Shown here: one piece after another, positions 35,891 to 48,271 of the stretch
Numbering within the stretch: the first letter of the stretch is position 1
Layout: each line of letters begins with the position of its first letter
Source of the DNA: Pisolithus tinctorius
Taxonomy: Eukaryota > Basidiomycota > Agaricomycetes > Boletales > Pisolithaceae
DNA length: 64,000 nt
Assembly (NCBI GenBank): GCA_024663395.1
Contig: JANFAH010000047.1
Location: 186,001-250,000 of the forward strand
Direction of reading: 5' to 3'
Translations under genes and position numbers: made by a program
Notes under the pieces: generated by a model
The model's database searches: none
What the model was told of the DNA's origin: nothing
The model's input: only the letters and a program-made list of their open reading frames with translations

Positions 35891-38477
35891 ATGAGGGTCT
35901 AGTGACCCTATGTTGCACTATACATATGCAGTTTTAAGCTAATCTAGTGTGGGCCCCCTGTGGCCCACCTGTCCCCACAAGCAAGTGAATGCCCTGATGG
36001 CAAGGCCATTAGCCTCCCATCAGTCTGCCATTCCTGCTGGCCATTTTAGACACTACACCTTCAAGTGGGGTAGGCTTAGGACGTTTCTAGATGCTAACCT
36101 GTATCTACACTATCTTGGCTGCTGTTAAGCAAGCTGACGGGGAGAGGTGATGTGTTCATATGGCTCCATTGATTGGGTGCTGCTTGTTATAGAGGCTGTG
36201 TTCTGCAGCAATGGCGGTTGGGTGATGTGGTGAGTTGTTCTGGTGAGCATAGGGAACGAGTGCAGCTTGTAACCAAGTGGTGTTGGGATCTAGTGGGACC
36301 AGAGGGTCCTGGAGATGTGGACATGTGAGAGTTGGGCATGTAGGGATATGGGACGTGGGTGTTATGTCTTTTGGATGGTGGTGCAGTGAGGTGGGGGTGG
36401 GTAAGGCTTGACCAAGTGGTCTCCAGATCTGTGCCAAGGCATTATTTAGTGTTATGTCTGCTATTGGATACCTCACCGAATGTTCCCTGTAGTTGTTTAG
36501 TGCTTGTTACATATTTGAGGAGGTGAACTTGTGTGTTTGTATTTGATAGGATGTAGGAGAGTGAGTTAGTGTCTCTGCCCAGGGCATTGCAGAGGATGTG
36601 CCTTTCTCTGTCATATCTTGGGCACTGGAACAAGAAGTGGTGGACGTCCTCTGGGGTGGTCTCTCCACATTGTAGACATAAGGGCATGTCGCTGCATTTA
36701 AAGTGATGTAGGTGCTTGTTGAGTGGAACATGGCCTGTATGGAGTTGGATGTACAGGCCCATTTGCTTTTTGGGGAGCGTGGTGGTTAGCTTTATGAATG
36801 AGTTGCCAGGCAGGAGGGGGTCTATGCAGGACAGCCTGTTGTGACATGGGGATCTTAGCCATTCTTTATTCCAGAGGGTTTTTAACTTAGTGGTGTGGGT
36901 TTGTTTCAGTGTTGATACACTGAGAGGCAGGCGTCCTGCCAGCACTGGTGGGAGCTCTTCTGGTGGGTTGGTGGGTTCTGTTCTTTTTGCTGCTAGTTTG
37001 GCCTCTCTGTCTGCTAATTCATTTCCTTCTATTTCCATGTGACCAGCTATCCACTGTAGTGTGATGTCCTTTTTTGATAAGTGTTTGCTTTTGCGAATCT
37101 CTTGTATCATCGATCTGAAATGCATGAGTAGATGGTGTCCTGGTCTGGCTGACAGTCACTCACTGGATCAGATAACTGCCTGGTTGTCAGCAAGGATTGA
37201 TGCTGGGAAGGTGATCTCATCTCTGGTGGCAAGCAGATGTGCTGCCAGGAGCAAAGCCGCTGCTTCTGCCTCGAATACTGTGTGTTCTGCTGTGCTACCC
37301 AGTCAGTAGCGTAAGGTGGCAATGTGTTGGTAGTTCACATACAGGATGGCTGCAGCACCTACCCCATTGACTGTGCATGACCTGTCTGTGAATATGAGGG
37401 TCTGATCTTTGGTCTCTGTGAGGCTCTTGACTGCTTCTTTCTTGTTTGGGGCTATGGTGATTGTGTGTGGGGGTGGGATATTTGGGGGTAGCAAGCAGGG
37501 GTGGATTGTCTCGATTGTTTTTGGGTTGACCCTGAGGTCATGGATGAGGCAATGTAATACCGTGCAATGGTGTTTTATGTCTCTTTTTGCTGCTCTGTTG
37601 ATGTGCTTGTGTAGGGGGTGTGTATCTGGTAGTGATGCCAGGCATAGGGACGCTTTGTATAGTATGTGTTGAACGAGCTGGGGGGCCGGGGAGACATGTG
37701 CATGTGTGAGTAGGGCATCGGTGGGCATGGTTCTCATGGCTCCTGTTGCTGCTAGGATTGCTGTTCTTTGAATTGTTGTGATATGTGCCATTATGCCTTT
37801 TGAGCCCCTTGGTTTAGAGGAGTGGTCCTTGGTGTAGGATGGGCATAGCCACACTGATGTGGTGTATGTTACCTTTGGTACTACAACTGCTTGATACAGC
37901 TGTCGCATCTGTTTCATGGGAATGCCCCATGCAGTTGCAGAGAGTCTTTGCAGTAGGAGGGCCTGCTTAGTTCCCTTTGCTAGTGCTTGTGCTGCTTGTG
38001 TTTTCCACCTGAGTTCTTGGTCAAGTATTACTCCTAGGAATTTGTGAGTAGTAGACAGGTTTATGGTGGTGTCTCTTAGTGTTAGTGGTGGCCTGGGCTT
38101 GTTGCGGTTGAGTGTGAAGTCCATCAGGGTGAACTTGCTGGTCTCGAAGCAGGAGTTGTGGTCTCTGGACCAGGCATAGCCTCCACCATCCTGTTCCATC
38201 ATGTTGTGCAGGGTGGCATGAGTCTCTGTGAAGGTTTTGCCAATTGCTATGAAGGCGGTGTCATCTACGAAGGCCAACGTTAGTTCATTCTTGCCCTTGG
38301 CTGTTTCCACCAAGTCCAAGCTGTAGATCATGTAGAGTATCATCGACAGGGGGTCTCCCTGGCCTATACTGTTTCTGATTTCGAACCAGTTGGATTTGTA
38401 GTCATTGAAGCATATCTTAGTTTTCCTGTTAGAAAGTAGTTGTTCTGTGTAATTGATGACCTCCACTGGTAGACCGC

Positions 38478-40334
38478 TGTCACACACCAAAGGTGTTGTG
38501 GACATGGTTACAGCTGACTCTGCCTAACTCGTTGACAAGTTGTGCACAATGCCCAAGCATGCAGACGAAGACTAAAGGCCTCATGCGTAGAAAGACTGTT
38601 GGACGTGAACAGTCATCCTTCGCACAAGAACGAGTCATCAGTGCTAAAGAGAAAAGAGGAAGTGAGTTAAGCACGCATTAAAAGTTTTTGGCGCCCGTGT
38701 ACGGCATTCCGGTTTCCGTCATATCTCCGCCATTGCCAAAGATATCGGCTCGGTTCGCATGCTCGCTTAAAGTGCTCAGCCCCACGATTCTTCCTTCCAA
38801 ATTTGGAGAGGATCCTCGCACCCTGCACGTTTCTACAGCACTCCATCCATCAGACGCTCATTTCGCTAAGTCCATCAATCATGGCGGCCTCTTCGTCAGT
38901 CATCTCGCTTGTCTCATTTGCCAGAGACAATGGCTATGTATATCTGCCAGGCGTTCCCACCAGCTTCTGTCCTGAAGCCCCCTGGTTCATCCCATTGTTG
39001 TCAGCCCCATCTTGTCCCATGCAGCTTGGTCAGTGTGTTCTCCTTGTCAGTATGACTTCCAGAAGGACGTTCTTTGGTCACCTCAGGTCTGTCACTCGGT
39101 TAGAAAGGTCTTATGTGGTCGTTTCAGTCTCCCCTCTTGATGAAGCATATGGATCGTTCCTCCCTGCTCCCTGCACCGTCTTTATTCCAATCTCGTCCAT
39201 CATTCTTCCCGCATTGCGACAGCTGCAGTATAATCTACTGTCCTCCAGCCTCCCTGATCGCATTCATGACGAGTATGACATGCATCTTGCCTTCTTACTG
39301 CAAGATCCAGCAGAAGACGTTCCCCCTTCTCCTCCTCCTCCATCAGAGCCCCATTCATGAAGTTTTTGTTAACTTCGCTGAGAGGATGGAAGGGTGGGAG
39401 ACGCGATCGTGTATGCTCTCATTGCCCCACAGACCCCCAATGCCCTAGCCCCCTTTGACGCCTGACTCATGCCCTTCAATTCTGGAATTAATACTTCCCT
39501 ATCTGGAAACACCATCCATCTGTCATGCCATCTTTGGATCTAGAGATGTCTCCGCCGAGATCTGACTTGCATCGCCACCCCCTAATGTGATATCAGTGCG
39601 CTTACTCAGTTTCTGACTCCATTTGACTCATTCTGTGATATTTTGACTATCCTTGACTCGTTCATTGCCAATACTTACCAATCTTCTTTGCTTGCTTACT
39701 TTTCGTTTCTCGCTTACTCATCATGATTGCTCAGTCCTTACTCATTACTTACCAAGTGTTTGTGCCTTGTTTGTCACAAGCAGTGCTCCCCCCTCAGTAT
39801 ATAAACCCCCATGTACTTAGCTACCGAGAATCAATCAATCAAGAAGCAATCCAGAAGTCAGCTCAGCTCAGCATATCTCGTCGTCGACAGTTGAGGCTCA
39901 TTTGGAAGAGTCTATCTGTCTTCATTTATATCATTGGTAGTTGAGGCTCCATCAAGGGTCTATCTACCTCTATTCATCATCAGCAGTATCATCAGTGCTT
40001 AGTCAGCAACCTCTTGTTTAGTCATCCTCCCACTCCTGCATAACTCGTCATCGACTTGTGCAAGGAGCACATTTACTTGAAGTCCATTACTTGAAGTGCC
40101 TTTCGGCTGAACACCTTTGCTCTGTTCAGCGTCCCCTTCTCAATCAGCATTCATTCATCCTCTCCTGCGTAACTCGTCATCGACTTGCGCCAGGAGCACC
40201 TCTACTTGAAGTCCCCCCCCACATTCAGGTTTCTGCCCTCCAGGTTCCGCGGAGGCACACCACCACTCGCTCTACTTTTGTCTTTTGTGTTGGTTTTGGT
40301 TGGTTCCCACTGCCTTTCCACACTTTGACTCACA
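38478..40334 (+). mobile_element. ~1.86-kb LTR-like unit, copy 3 (inserted in the LINE RT)
   Basis: TGTCACACACC...TTGACTCACA with a perfect 4-bp duplication CCGC at 38474-38477 and 40335-40338. TATATAAA at 39798-39805. Opposite in orientation to the LINE. Confidence 0.88.
38881..39360 (+). CDS. Conserved 159-aa protein of the LTR-like unit (copy 3)
   Basis: Intact 480-nt frame from ATG 38881 (MAASSSVISLVSF) to TGA 39360, same length as the other copies; the ending differs by one residue (SEPHS). Unknown function. Confidence 0.6.
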   Translation: MAASSSVISLVSFARDNGYVYLPGVPTSFCPEAPWFIPLLSAPSCPMQLGQCVLLVSMTSRRTFFGHLRSVTRLERSYVVVSVSPLDEAYGSFLPAPCTVFIPISSIILPALRQLQYNLLSSSLPDRIHDEYDMHLAFLLQDPAEDVPPSPPPPSEPHS

Positions 40335-41232
40335 CCGCATTTCCTCATGTTGTGTAGTAGGTGATCTGTGATGGCATTTGGGAACGCTCCTTTGATGTCG
40401 AGGAAGAGTGTGGAGACTACCTGTTTCTGTCACCATGCATGTCATACCATTGATTCTAATAGGATCAGCGAGTCTTCAGTTGATCGGCCTGGTCTGCTGC
40501 TGAAGTGCATACCTGGGAGTAGCTGGTGTTTTTTGAGGATATACGTTGTGTTTTCTGCTATGATTGCCAAGAGGAGCTTCACAGTGGTGTTGAGTAGCAC
40601 GATTGGGTGGTAGGCTTTTGGCATGGTGTAGTCTGCTTTGCCAGGCTTGCGAAGGATTACCATTGTTGACTCCCACCATGGTTCGTAATAGGTCTGTAGT
40701 GTAAACACTGCATTAAAAAGGTACAGTAAGTAACTTAGTAGGATGGGTGATTTTTGAAAAACTATGTTGGCTACCCCATCAGGTCCTGGGGCCTTGTACG
40801 GACTGAGGTTTTTGGTCATGTGTGCGAGTTGATCCTTCATGATGGTTGTCCACTGCGCTGCCAGTAGTGGGTATCTGTAGCCTTGTGGTACTGAGGACTG
40901 GGCCGGAGGGGGCGGGAACAGTGCATGTGTGAATGCTTGACTTTTGTCTTCATTAGAGCTGAGCATGGTCATGACTCTGTCAGCATCCAACTTTTTGAGC
41001 GTAGGTATATGGGCCTTGCTGCTGTCCCCGTAGGGCTTGGTTATGTATTTGTTTGCTATCCAGAGGTCCTCACTGTTCACTTCTTTGAGCCATTCCCTCC
41101 AGTGATTCTTTTTGGCTGCGTGAATGGCCTTGTCATATTCTTTAGCCTTTGATCTGCATTGGCTGTGACTGGGGTGATTGCACATTGTGCAGAAGGTGTG
41201 TGAGGCTTTACTTAGTGTTTTTAGCTCCCTGT

Positions 41233-41712
41233 TGTAGGGAACAAGTTCGAGTTCCCTAGGAGAAGCTGCCTGGGTCAAGGGTTCAGGGGGTGGAGAGTTT
41301 TTCTTTGTTTTTGTTTCCTTGTTTTTTTTTTTTTTTTTGCATTGTACCACTGGACTTAGTGGCGAGCAGCCATGTTGCTGACTAAGCACGTGTGCTGTGT
41401 TCGCACGAGTTCAGTTTACCATAACAACCAGTCCATGTCACAGGCCCTCAGTAGTAGGGTGATTTAGTCTCGCAATTTGGCAAGTTTTAGAAGTTAGAAT
41501 TATTTACTTTGGGGAGTACCCAAAGGGCCAGGAGGACTGGCAAGAGCTGTTGGACAGACAGAGTTAAGTTTTCCATTTGAGTTCGCAATTTTTACATTTT
41601 TTACTACACTTCATTCCTCCAGAGAGAACCTCCCTCTTGGGTTGAGCATTATACTTGCCCATCATTACTGACTATTACCATTATAGAAATATCTATATTA
41701 CCTATTCCTACA
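41233..41712 (+). repeat. E4 left LTR (480 bp)
   Basis: Starts with an 8-bp perfect hairpin (TAGGGAAC ... GTTCCCTA) right behind the TG terminus; holds a T-run at about 41322-41338; ends ATTCCTACA. Confidence 0.92.
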
Positions 41713-42007
41713 TCTGGAGCCCACCACGAGGGGGGTTCTGTCCATTTTGGGGAAAGAAGCCACCATTTTATCACTGAATGAAGTTTTTGCTGGGTTGACT
41801 TGGACAAGCTAAGTGTTCAGAGTCTTGATTCTAGCTACCATCTATACTCAGGAATTTGGGAAATTTTCAGAGTTATTTTTTGAGCAGCAAATGTCGAGCA
41901 AGTATCTAAGTTGAAGATCCCTTGAGCCAAGAAGCAAGTCCGAAGGCAAATTAATAGTCAAATTTCTGAGAAGAAGCCATGAGAATGCGCCAAGAGAACT
42001 CGAGGGA

Positions 42008-43003
42008 ATGCCACCGAGGCATTTGAGGGATGCACCATGGTTCTTGGGGTATGCATCTGACCTTTTTAGGTATTTCGGAGAGGTTCAAAGTCTTTGCGAG
42101 CACGAGAATTGCTTTGATGACCACAAATGGGCGAAATGGGTCTGCTGGTATGCAAGCAGTGAAGTCTCAGACTCATGGTATGAATTTGTCGAAGATCAGC
42201 TGAGTTGGCCTGAATTCATGGTGGCCATTGCACATTTGTATCCTGGGTCCTGGAAAATGGATCAACAGTACTTGAGGAATGACCTTTACAGCCTTGTTGA
42301 CAGCTGAGCAAGAAGAGAAATTTGTACAGAGGAAGAACTGATGAACTACAGACTCTATTTTCTAGATTTAGCAACATTTCTACAGGTTTCAAAGCAACTT
42401 GAGGTGGATGAGCTTGAAGACCTCTATTTACAAGGCTTCGACAAGGAATTCCAGCGTGAAATCATTTGGAAAATGCGACATGACAATCGATGGTGACACT
42501 CAGACAATCCATGGCCCATGCAGCAAGTAATGTACACAGCCATGCAACTACTATGCAAAGGATTTCGCTCGGAGCAAGCACGAACAAGCACGGAAGACTA
42601 CTATGAGCCCCAAAGCGACCAGGGATCTGGTTTGGACAAGCAGCAACAGCCTACGAAGTTTTTTCCAAGTTCACCTGTGCACAACTCACTGACAACTGGT
42701 ATACAGGAGCCTATGGAATTACTGGACTGCACACAGCATGAGCAAATGCCAGTGGCAGCATCAGCAGGTCGTGCGCAGCCACCAAGTTCACCCAAGGAGA
42801 TGGCAAACAAAGGCCCAAGTACCAACTACATCAAGAAGGCTGCAGACACACTGTGTTTTGAGATAGAGGAATCTACTTCAGGTACAAGCGATCTACTGAC
42901 TGTAAAATTACAGGAAACACCAGAGTGCGAGCGAGTTGAGCCAGTGGAAGAGCCACCCATGACGAAGGTGCCAATTGAATTCAAGGCGAGCGAGCACACT
43001 TGA
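42008..43003 (+). pseudogene. E4 gag-like frame with two in-frame TGA
   Basis: Starts MPPRHLRDAPWFLGYASDLF and has the retrotransposon Gag layout RDAPWF...LFRYFGEVQSLC...WSWPEF-type...LYPGSW...YLRNDLYSLVD. TGA at 42305-42307, then EEELMNYRLYFLDLATFLQV and LYLQGFDKEFQREIIWKM, TGA at 42494-42496, then a Ser/Pro/Gln-rich tail. All three parts share one frame. Particle protein of the element; no zinc knuckle is seen. Confidence 0.65.
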
Positions 43004-43139
43004 GGGGGTTTTTCATTTCGTTCTCACTGAGTTTCTCAACTAGTTACTGATACTTTCAGCTTAAGAGGTCAAAGTCTTAAAGAAAACACTGTCAAGGTTC
43101 CTGCAGTCAGCAAAGAGGTTTGGCAGTTAGCAGACAAGT

Positions 43140-45350
43140 CACTCATGTCAAAGGTACCACTCGACTTCAAGGCAGAAAGGCTCAAAGAACACACAAAGCC
43201 CACAGGAGTCGAAGTTGAGGAGCTCGAAACACTTGCAGGCAGTCTTGAAGTGGAAAGGTTGGTGTGTGAGGAGATCATTGACTCACGCAGAGTGCTGCAG
43301 TGCATAAGTCATACCGAGATGAAGGTTATTGCAAGAAGGATCAAGATCGAGGAGCCATCGAGGCTCATCACACGAAGGAAGCCACTGGAAGAGTCTTTAC
43401 AGGTCGAAATGTTGAGGCACACAGCAAGGATAGATGCCCTCGCACTCGAAATATTCTGCGGCTGCGAAGTGTCGGCAATAAATGTTTTATTCGAGGATTC
43501 GTCGAGCAAATTGATGCGCGCACTCGATGTTGGGACTTGTGCAGAAAGTCCAGCGATGTTGACTAAGCAAAGTCACATGACTGCTCTGCACGTTGTGGCC
43601 ACGCACGCACAAGTAATACTACACACTGATGACGCTAGTGTTATAGGCCAGCTATGCAAGATCGCGGCGATCGAAGGATATGAAGAATGGGGCGAGAAAG
43701 GTACCGTATGGAAGCTACCACGACTACAAGCGATGGCGACATCAACGAGAGCAACAACAGCGGCAAGTAGCGCGATAGCGACGATGACGACAACTGGACT
43801 GTGCGCAGATCGAAGGCCATACAAGATCGAGTGTGCCGTTCGATGGGAGCGAGACACGGCGAGCGCAATAAGGGATACTGAGCTTGATGGCTCACCGGTT
43901 TGTTTTGATTCTGAGATGCTTTACTTACATCTATTCTACACTAGAGAAAGCCAGTACACGTGATGGAGAGCGACCGACGCCCAGGTGGTCGCAATACAAG
44001 GCATGATCGGCATGGGTGCTGAGCACTATAGCTCAAGGGTCTGTGTTGCTTTCGTGGCGTTTTACTTACAGCATTTCTGTTCTAGGTCAAATGAATATCT
44101 ACAACGAACAGCGACTGCAGTACAAAGAAGAACAACGATGTTGATGCTCGTCACAGATCGAGGGCTGCGTGAGGCTGGAGTAGCCGTTCAATGGGAACAG
44201 GGCGCGAGGAGTGTGGGTACTGGGCTCGATGGCCCAAGGTTTCGTTTTGATTCCATAATGTTTTACTTACAGTCACTCTGTTCTAGGGAAAATGACTATT
44301 CGCGATGGAGTACAGCCGGCATACAAGGATCTAACATGGCGTACGAAGAAAGTCGAGGGACTGTCACAGCGAGGCTACAAGAGACAACGACAACAGCGTT
44401 GGGTGCAGAGCGAAGGCTGTGCGAGGCAGGGACGGCCATCCAAAGGGAACAGAGCGCGATGGAGACCACCGAGCTCGAACGCTCAGGGTTCTGTTTTGAT
44501 TCTAGAATGTGCTACTCACACCTCCATTATTCTAGTGAAGACAGATACCTATGACGAACTATGATTGCGGTGGAAGGGCCTACGGAAGTCTACGATCGAA
44601 GATCATACGGGTGTATGGCAAGACTAGCACGAAGACTACAGTTCGAACTACTACAACAATCATCAAGGATGCAAGAATCGACAGACATGGATGCGGAGCG
44701 CGACGACCCAAGTTTTTATTATAGTTGCACAACTTTTTACTCACAGATAGGTTATTCTAGGGTAGACGACAACTTCGAAGACAGTATGTGTCGACTTTCA
44801 GTGATACAAGTACGATGGCTACGGTATGCCTCTGGAAACGAATTCGAAGTGACTCGGCAGATTTGTGCGCAAGACCTAATACGAATAGTGACACGATGGC
44901 GAGGTTTGAAGTCGTGACAAGAAGCAAGACATGCGAGAAGTGTCGAAGTCACATTGAGTGGGCCCGACGGCCCGAATTTTAGTTTTTTCTTCGAAGCGTT
45001 TAACTTACGGTTACGTTGTTTCAGGAAATACAAGTTTTCACAGAGTATCGACGAATCATCGAGGATGGATAATGAGCGCAACAGCTCTAGCTTCTATTTT
45101 CGTTTTGCAAATTTCTACTTACAGCTACACTGTATTAGAATAGATGACGACGTCGAAGAAGGAATGCATCTATATACAGTACAACAGCGAATTTCAAAGT
45201 TGCAGCAAGACGCGCGAGATGCGAGGAGCATCGAAGCCATGCCGAGTGGGCTCGAAGGCCCAAGTCTTAGCTTTCTCTTTAAGCCGTTTTACTTACAGCT
45301 ACCGCATTTTAGGGATCGTGAGTTTTTACAGAGCATCAACGAACCCTTGA
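43140..45350 (+). repeat. Tandem array of diverged ~250-bp exon/intron-like modules
   Basis: A ~47-bp block recurs near 43900, 44040, 44235, 44485, 44715, 44985, 45095 and 45265: GT-rich start, 'TTTTGATTC', then 'TTTTACTTACAG', then 'TTCTAG' plus G. Each copy follows a 'GAGCTCGA.GGCCCAAG'-like sequence. The blocks look like short fungal introns (donor, CTTAC branch site, TAG acceptor). Intervening exon-like parts also match one another (e.g. 'GCCGTTCAATGGGAACAGGGCGCGA'-like). Related modules appear again at about 46290, 46630 and 46880. No intact frame spans the array. Confidence 0.65.
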
Positions 45351-45389
45351 GTGTCAACGTGCCTACAGTACAAAGGTCCCGATCAGGAC

Positions 45390-45823
45390 GACCCGTGACC
45401 ACCTCCCTTCAAGATGAAGATGCCTACATTACTGTCGACCGAAGCGAGTTAGTAGGTCGACACGTTGTCGAACAGTTAGCGAAGGGAGACTCCATCCCCG
45501 TGTCGGATATCGTGCAGAGACATCACGAAGTCTCATTTTATTTGGGAGACATCACAGATGAGCGGGGCGTGTTGGATATATTGAAGAAATTGGGCATTAC
45601 ATATATTGTACAGAATGCCCTGCTACCGCAAGGTGCGAAGGACCTCTCCATCTACGTCAAGATCAACATCGAAGGCACTGGAGCCGTCGTCGGTGTGGCT
45701 ATCGCAGCCAGCGTCCACAGGCTCGTCCACACAAGTTCCGCAAGCGTCACATTTGATGGCACTGACGTCATGAATATCAACGAATGAGTGCCCTACCTGG
45801 AGAAGCCATTCGACACGTATAAT
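45390..45823 (+). pseudogene. Captured fragment of an ERG26-like sterol-4-alpha-carboxylate 3-dehydrogenase gene
   Basis: The frame reads VGRHVVEQLAKGD, VSDIVQRHHEVSFYLGDITD, YVKINIEGTGAVVGVAIAAS and VHRLVHTSSASVTFDGTDVM, matching the N-terminal half of the NAD-dependent ERG26/NSDHL family of ergosterol synthesis. The nucleotide-binding GGxGFxG is degraded to VDRSELVG, and the catalytic YxxxK is not reached. TGA at 45785-45787 replaces an expected Arg (NINE-stop-VPYLEKPFDTYN). No intron is visible in this stretch. Another frame of unknown origin continues to 46231. It sits inside E4, so the host DNA was probably picked up by the element. Confidence 0.7.
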
Positions 45824-47794
45824 CTACTGCCTTACCATTCTACCACGTTGAGCGAACCTAGACTGGACCCTGAGGGCATGACAGCAAAGCTCAATGAATC
45901 TCTACACCGCGCTCTCCCTCCCATATGTGCCACAACCGAATATCACTGCTCAGCGCAGACACTCAGTCCCTATGTCACACCACCACCCAACGCTGAATCC
46001 ATCCTATCCGCATTCAACACCCCATTCGACCCACATGAACTGGAGCACCCAGCCATCCATTCTAGAAGCAATGGACAAGCGTTCTTCGTCGCAATTAGAG
46101 GGCTGAGTTATATCTTAGACTTTACAGGAGTATACAATGAGTACGAGCGAAGGCTATCGAGCCCAGAGGTACAGGGTGTATATGAACGACTATGCGAAGC
46201 GACAAGGACTCAATTTATCACCGAACAATAGTCGTTTGAAGCAACAGTAGATGTTCAATGGGAGAGAGGCATGAGAGATACACCCGCTGAGCTCGACGGC
46301 TCATACTTTCTCTTCTGTTTTGTGTCATATCACTTACAACTGCGTAACTATAGGAAGATCCGATGTCTACACCGGAGTACGATGACATACGAGATAAGAT
46401 GGTGGACCGTCAATGCGATCCGACAATGCTACTTTGAGTGGGGTGAAGGGAAAAGACGACACGAGAAGGCAATGAAGTACATCCTCGGAGCAGAGAGGTC
46501 TAAGACATACAAGGAAGACAATGCACAGCCACTGGTATCCGAAGGAGAAGAAGATGGTGTGGGCTTGCGAGCAGAGTGCGAAGACCAGATAATGAAGCTC
46601 AGGAAGGGGAAATACGAAGTCCAGGTGCCCTTTTCAGTTTTGATTCGAACACTATCTACTGCAAAATACAGATACCCTAGCACAAAGGAAAAGGCGATCG
46701 ACAGGGATGGACGACTCGAGGCTGTTCATCAGTACTTAGTATCAGGACTCTGTCCACCTGACTGCGAGGTGGGAGGACGAAGCTCAAGATCGAACAAAGT
46801 TAGTGCTTGTAACTGTCGGAGTTGAAGACCTATCTTCGAAGCAGGCCCGAAGATCTACAGATTGAAGGTGACATGTTCTGTTATTATTCGAGCTTATACT
46901 ACATTGAAATATTTTGTTTCTAGCAGCGAGGAAGTAGTGAACAAAGATGGGCAACTCGAGGTTGCTCAGCGATACTTAGCGCAAGGGCTTTGGCCACCAG
47001 ACGAAATACCAGATGGGGTATGAGAGATCAAGTGCATGCATGTACAGAGAGTCGAGGGTGTCGAAATGGGAAAGGGACGGATGGACGAAGTGAAAGTCCC
47101 AGTGAGCATATATATATAGTTTTTCTTTCTTTTGAGTTTTGCTTCGAGCGAAATCGTTCAACCAAGTCACAGTAGTCTTTGGGTGATTCTACTCACCCTG
47201 ACATGTAGTTTCAGTCTTCATTCACTTTTTTTTATTGCTAGGTCGTCTTAAGGACGAGCAGGAGTCGAGAGCACATATGCAGTTAAGGATAGTAAATACA
47301 TGACTGAGCGAGAGTTTTTTTTTTTTAAGGTACATATGTGACTTCGAACTGCCTCGCAGAGGGCCGATCTCCACTGTACCAGCCACAGTGCTGTGTTACC
47401 ATTCTGGGCAAAGACTGTGCCTTGAAGAGCAGTCGCCAACTTGCTCTGCACTTGGTTTATCCCTCACTTGTTCGTTTTTCCTGGAGTTTATCTCCATTGT
47501 TGTTTGGTGCGAGGTTTTGGTTTTGAGAGGGGTGTTCAAGAGTGGCCAGAGTGTGTTAGAGAAGATAAGAGCAAAGAGGGGTCGGCGAAACTGAGCGTAT
47601 GTTTGAGGCCGAGGAAGTAGGCTGGTGAGGGTCAAGGATGTGGATAGGGGGATTGGGCTGCGAGGCTGGATGGCGTGAGGCTAGAGGGGCAAGGTGCCAT
47701 GTTCAAGGGTCAAGGGAAGTAGATGTGAGGGCAAGGATGTTTGTGCGAGGAGGAGAGCGACCGAGGACGGTTGAATTCTAAACTGCCCCTCAGA

Positions 47795-48271
47795 TGTAGG
47801 GAACGAGTTCGAGTTCCCTAGGAGAAGCTGCCTGGGTCAAGGGTTCAGGGGGTGGAGAGTTTTTCTTTGTTTTTGTTTCCTTGTTTTTTTTTTTTTCGCA
47901 TTGTACCACTGGACTTAGTGGCAAGCAGCCATGTTGCTGACTAAGCATGTGTGCTGTGTTCGCACGAGTTCAGTTTACCATAACAACCAGTCCATGTCAC
48001 AGGCCCTCAGTAGTAGGGTGATTTAGTCTCGCAATTTGGCAAGTTTTAGAAGTTAGAATTATTTACTTTGGGGAGTACCCAAAGGGCCAGGAGGACTGGC
48101 AAGAGCTGTTGGACAGACAGAGTTAAGTTTTCCATTTGAGTTCGCAATTTTTACATTTTTTACTACACTTCATTCCTCCAGATAGAACCTCCCTCTTGGG
48201 TCGAGCATTATACTCGCCCATCATTACTGACTATTACCATTATAGAAATATCTATATTACCTATTCCTACA
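47795..48271 (+). repeat. E4 right LTR (477 bp)
   Basis: Near-identical to the left LTR; the main difference is a shorter T-run, plus a few CG/CA or TG changes. The preceding 47000-47794 has no gene I can support. Confidence 0.92.

Larger units (their letters stand above)
41233..48271 (+). mobile_element. E4: 7-kb pol-less LTR element with gag, repeated modules and captured host DNA
   Basis: LTRs of 480 and 477 bp (TGTAGGGAAC...TTCCTACA) flank an interior with a degenerate gag but no protease, RT or integrase motif in any frame I read. Flanks CTGT (41229-41232) and CCAT (48272-48275) both derive from CCGT by one CpG transition, and removing the element plus 4 bp rejoins the LINE frame. A possible primer site TGGAGCCCACCACGAG starts at 41715, 2 bp after the LTR. 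No clear purine tract precedes the right LTR. Fits a large retrotransposon derivative that moves with enzymes from elsewhere. Confidence 0.8.

Noticed and set aside
41322..41338. T-run as the poly-A tail of a minus-strand LINE
   Set aside because: It is inside the E4 LTR and occurs again in the other LTR (about 47884-47896).
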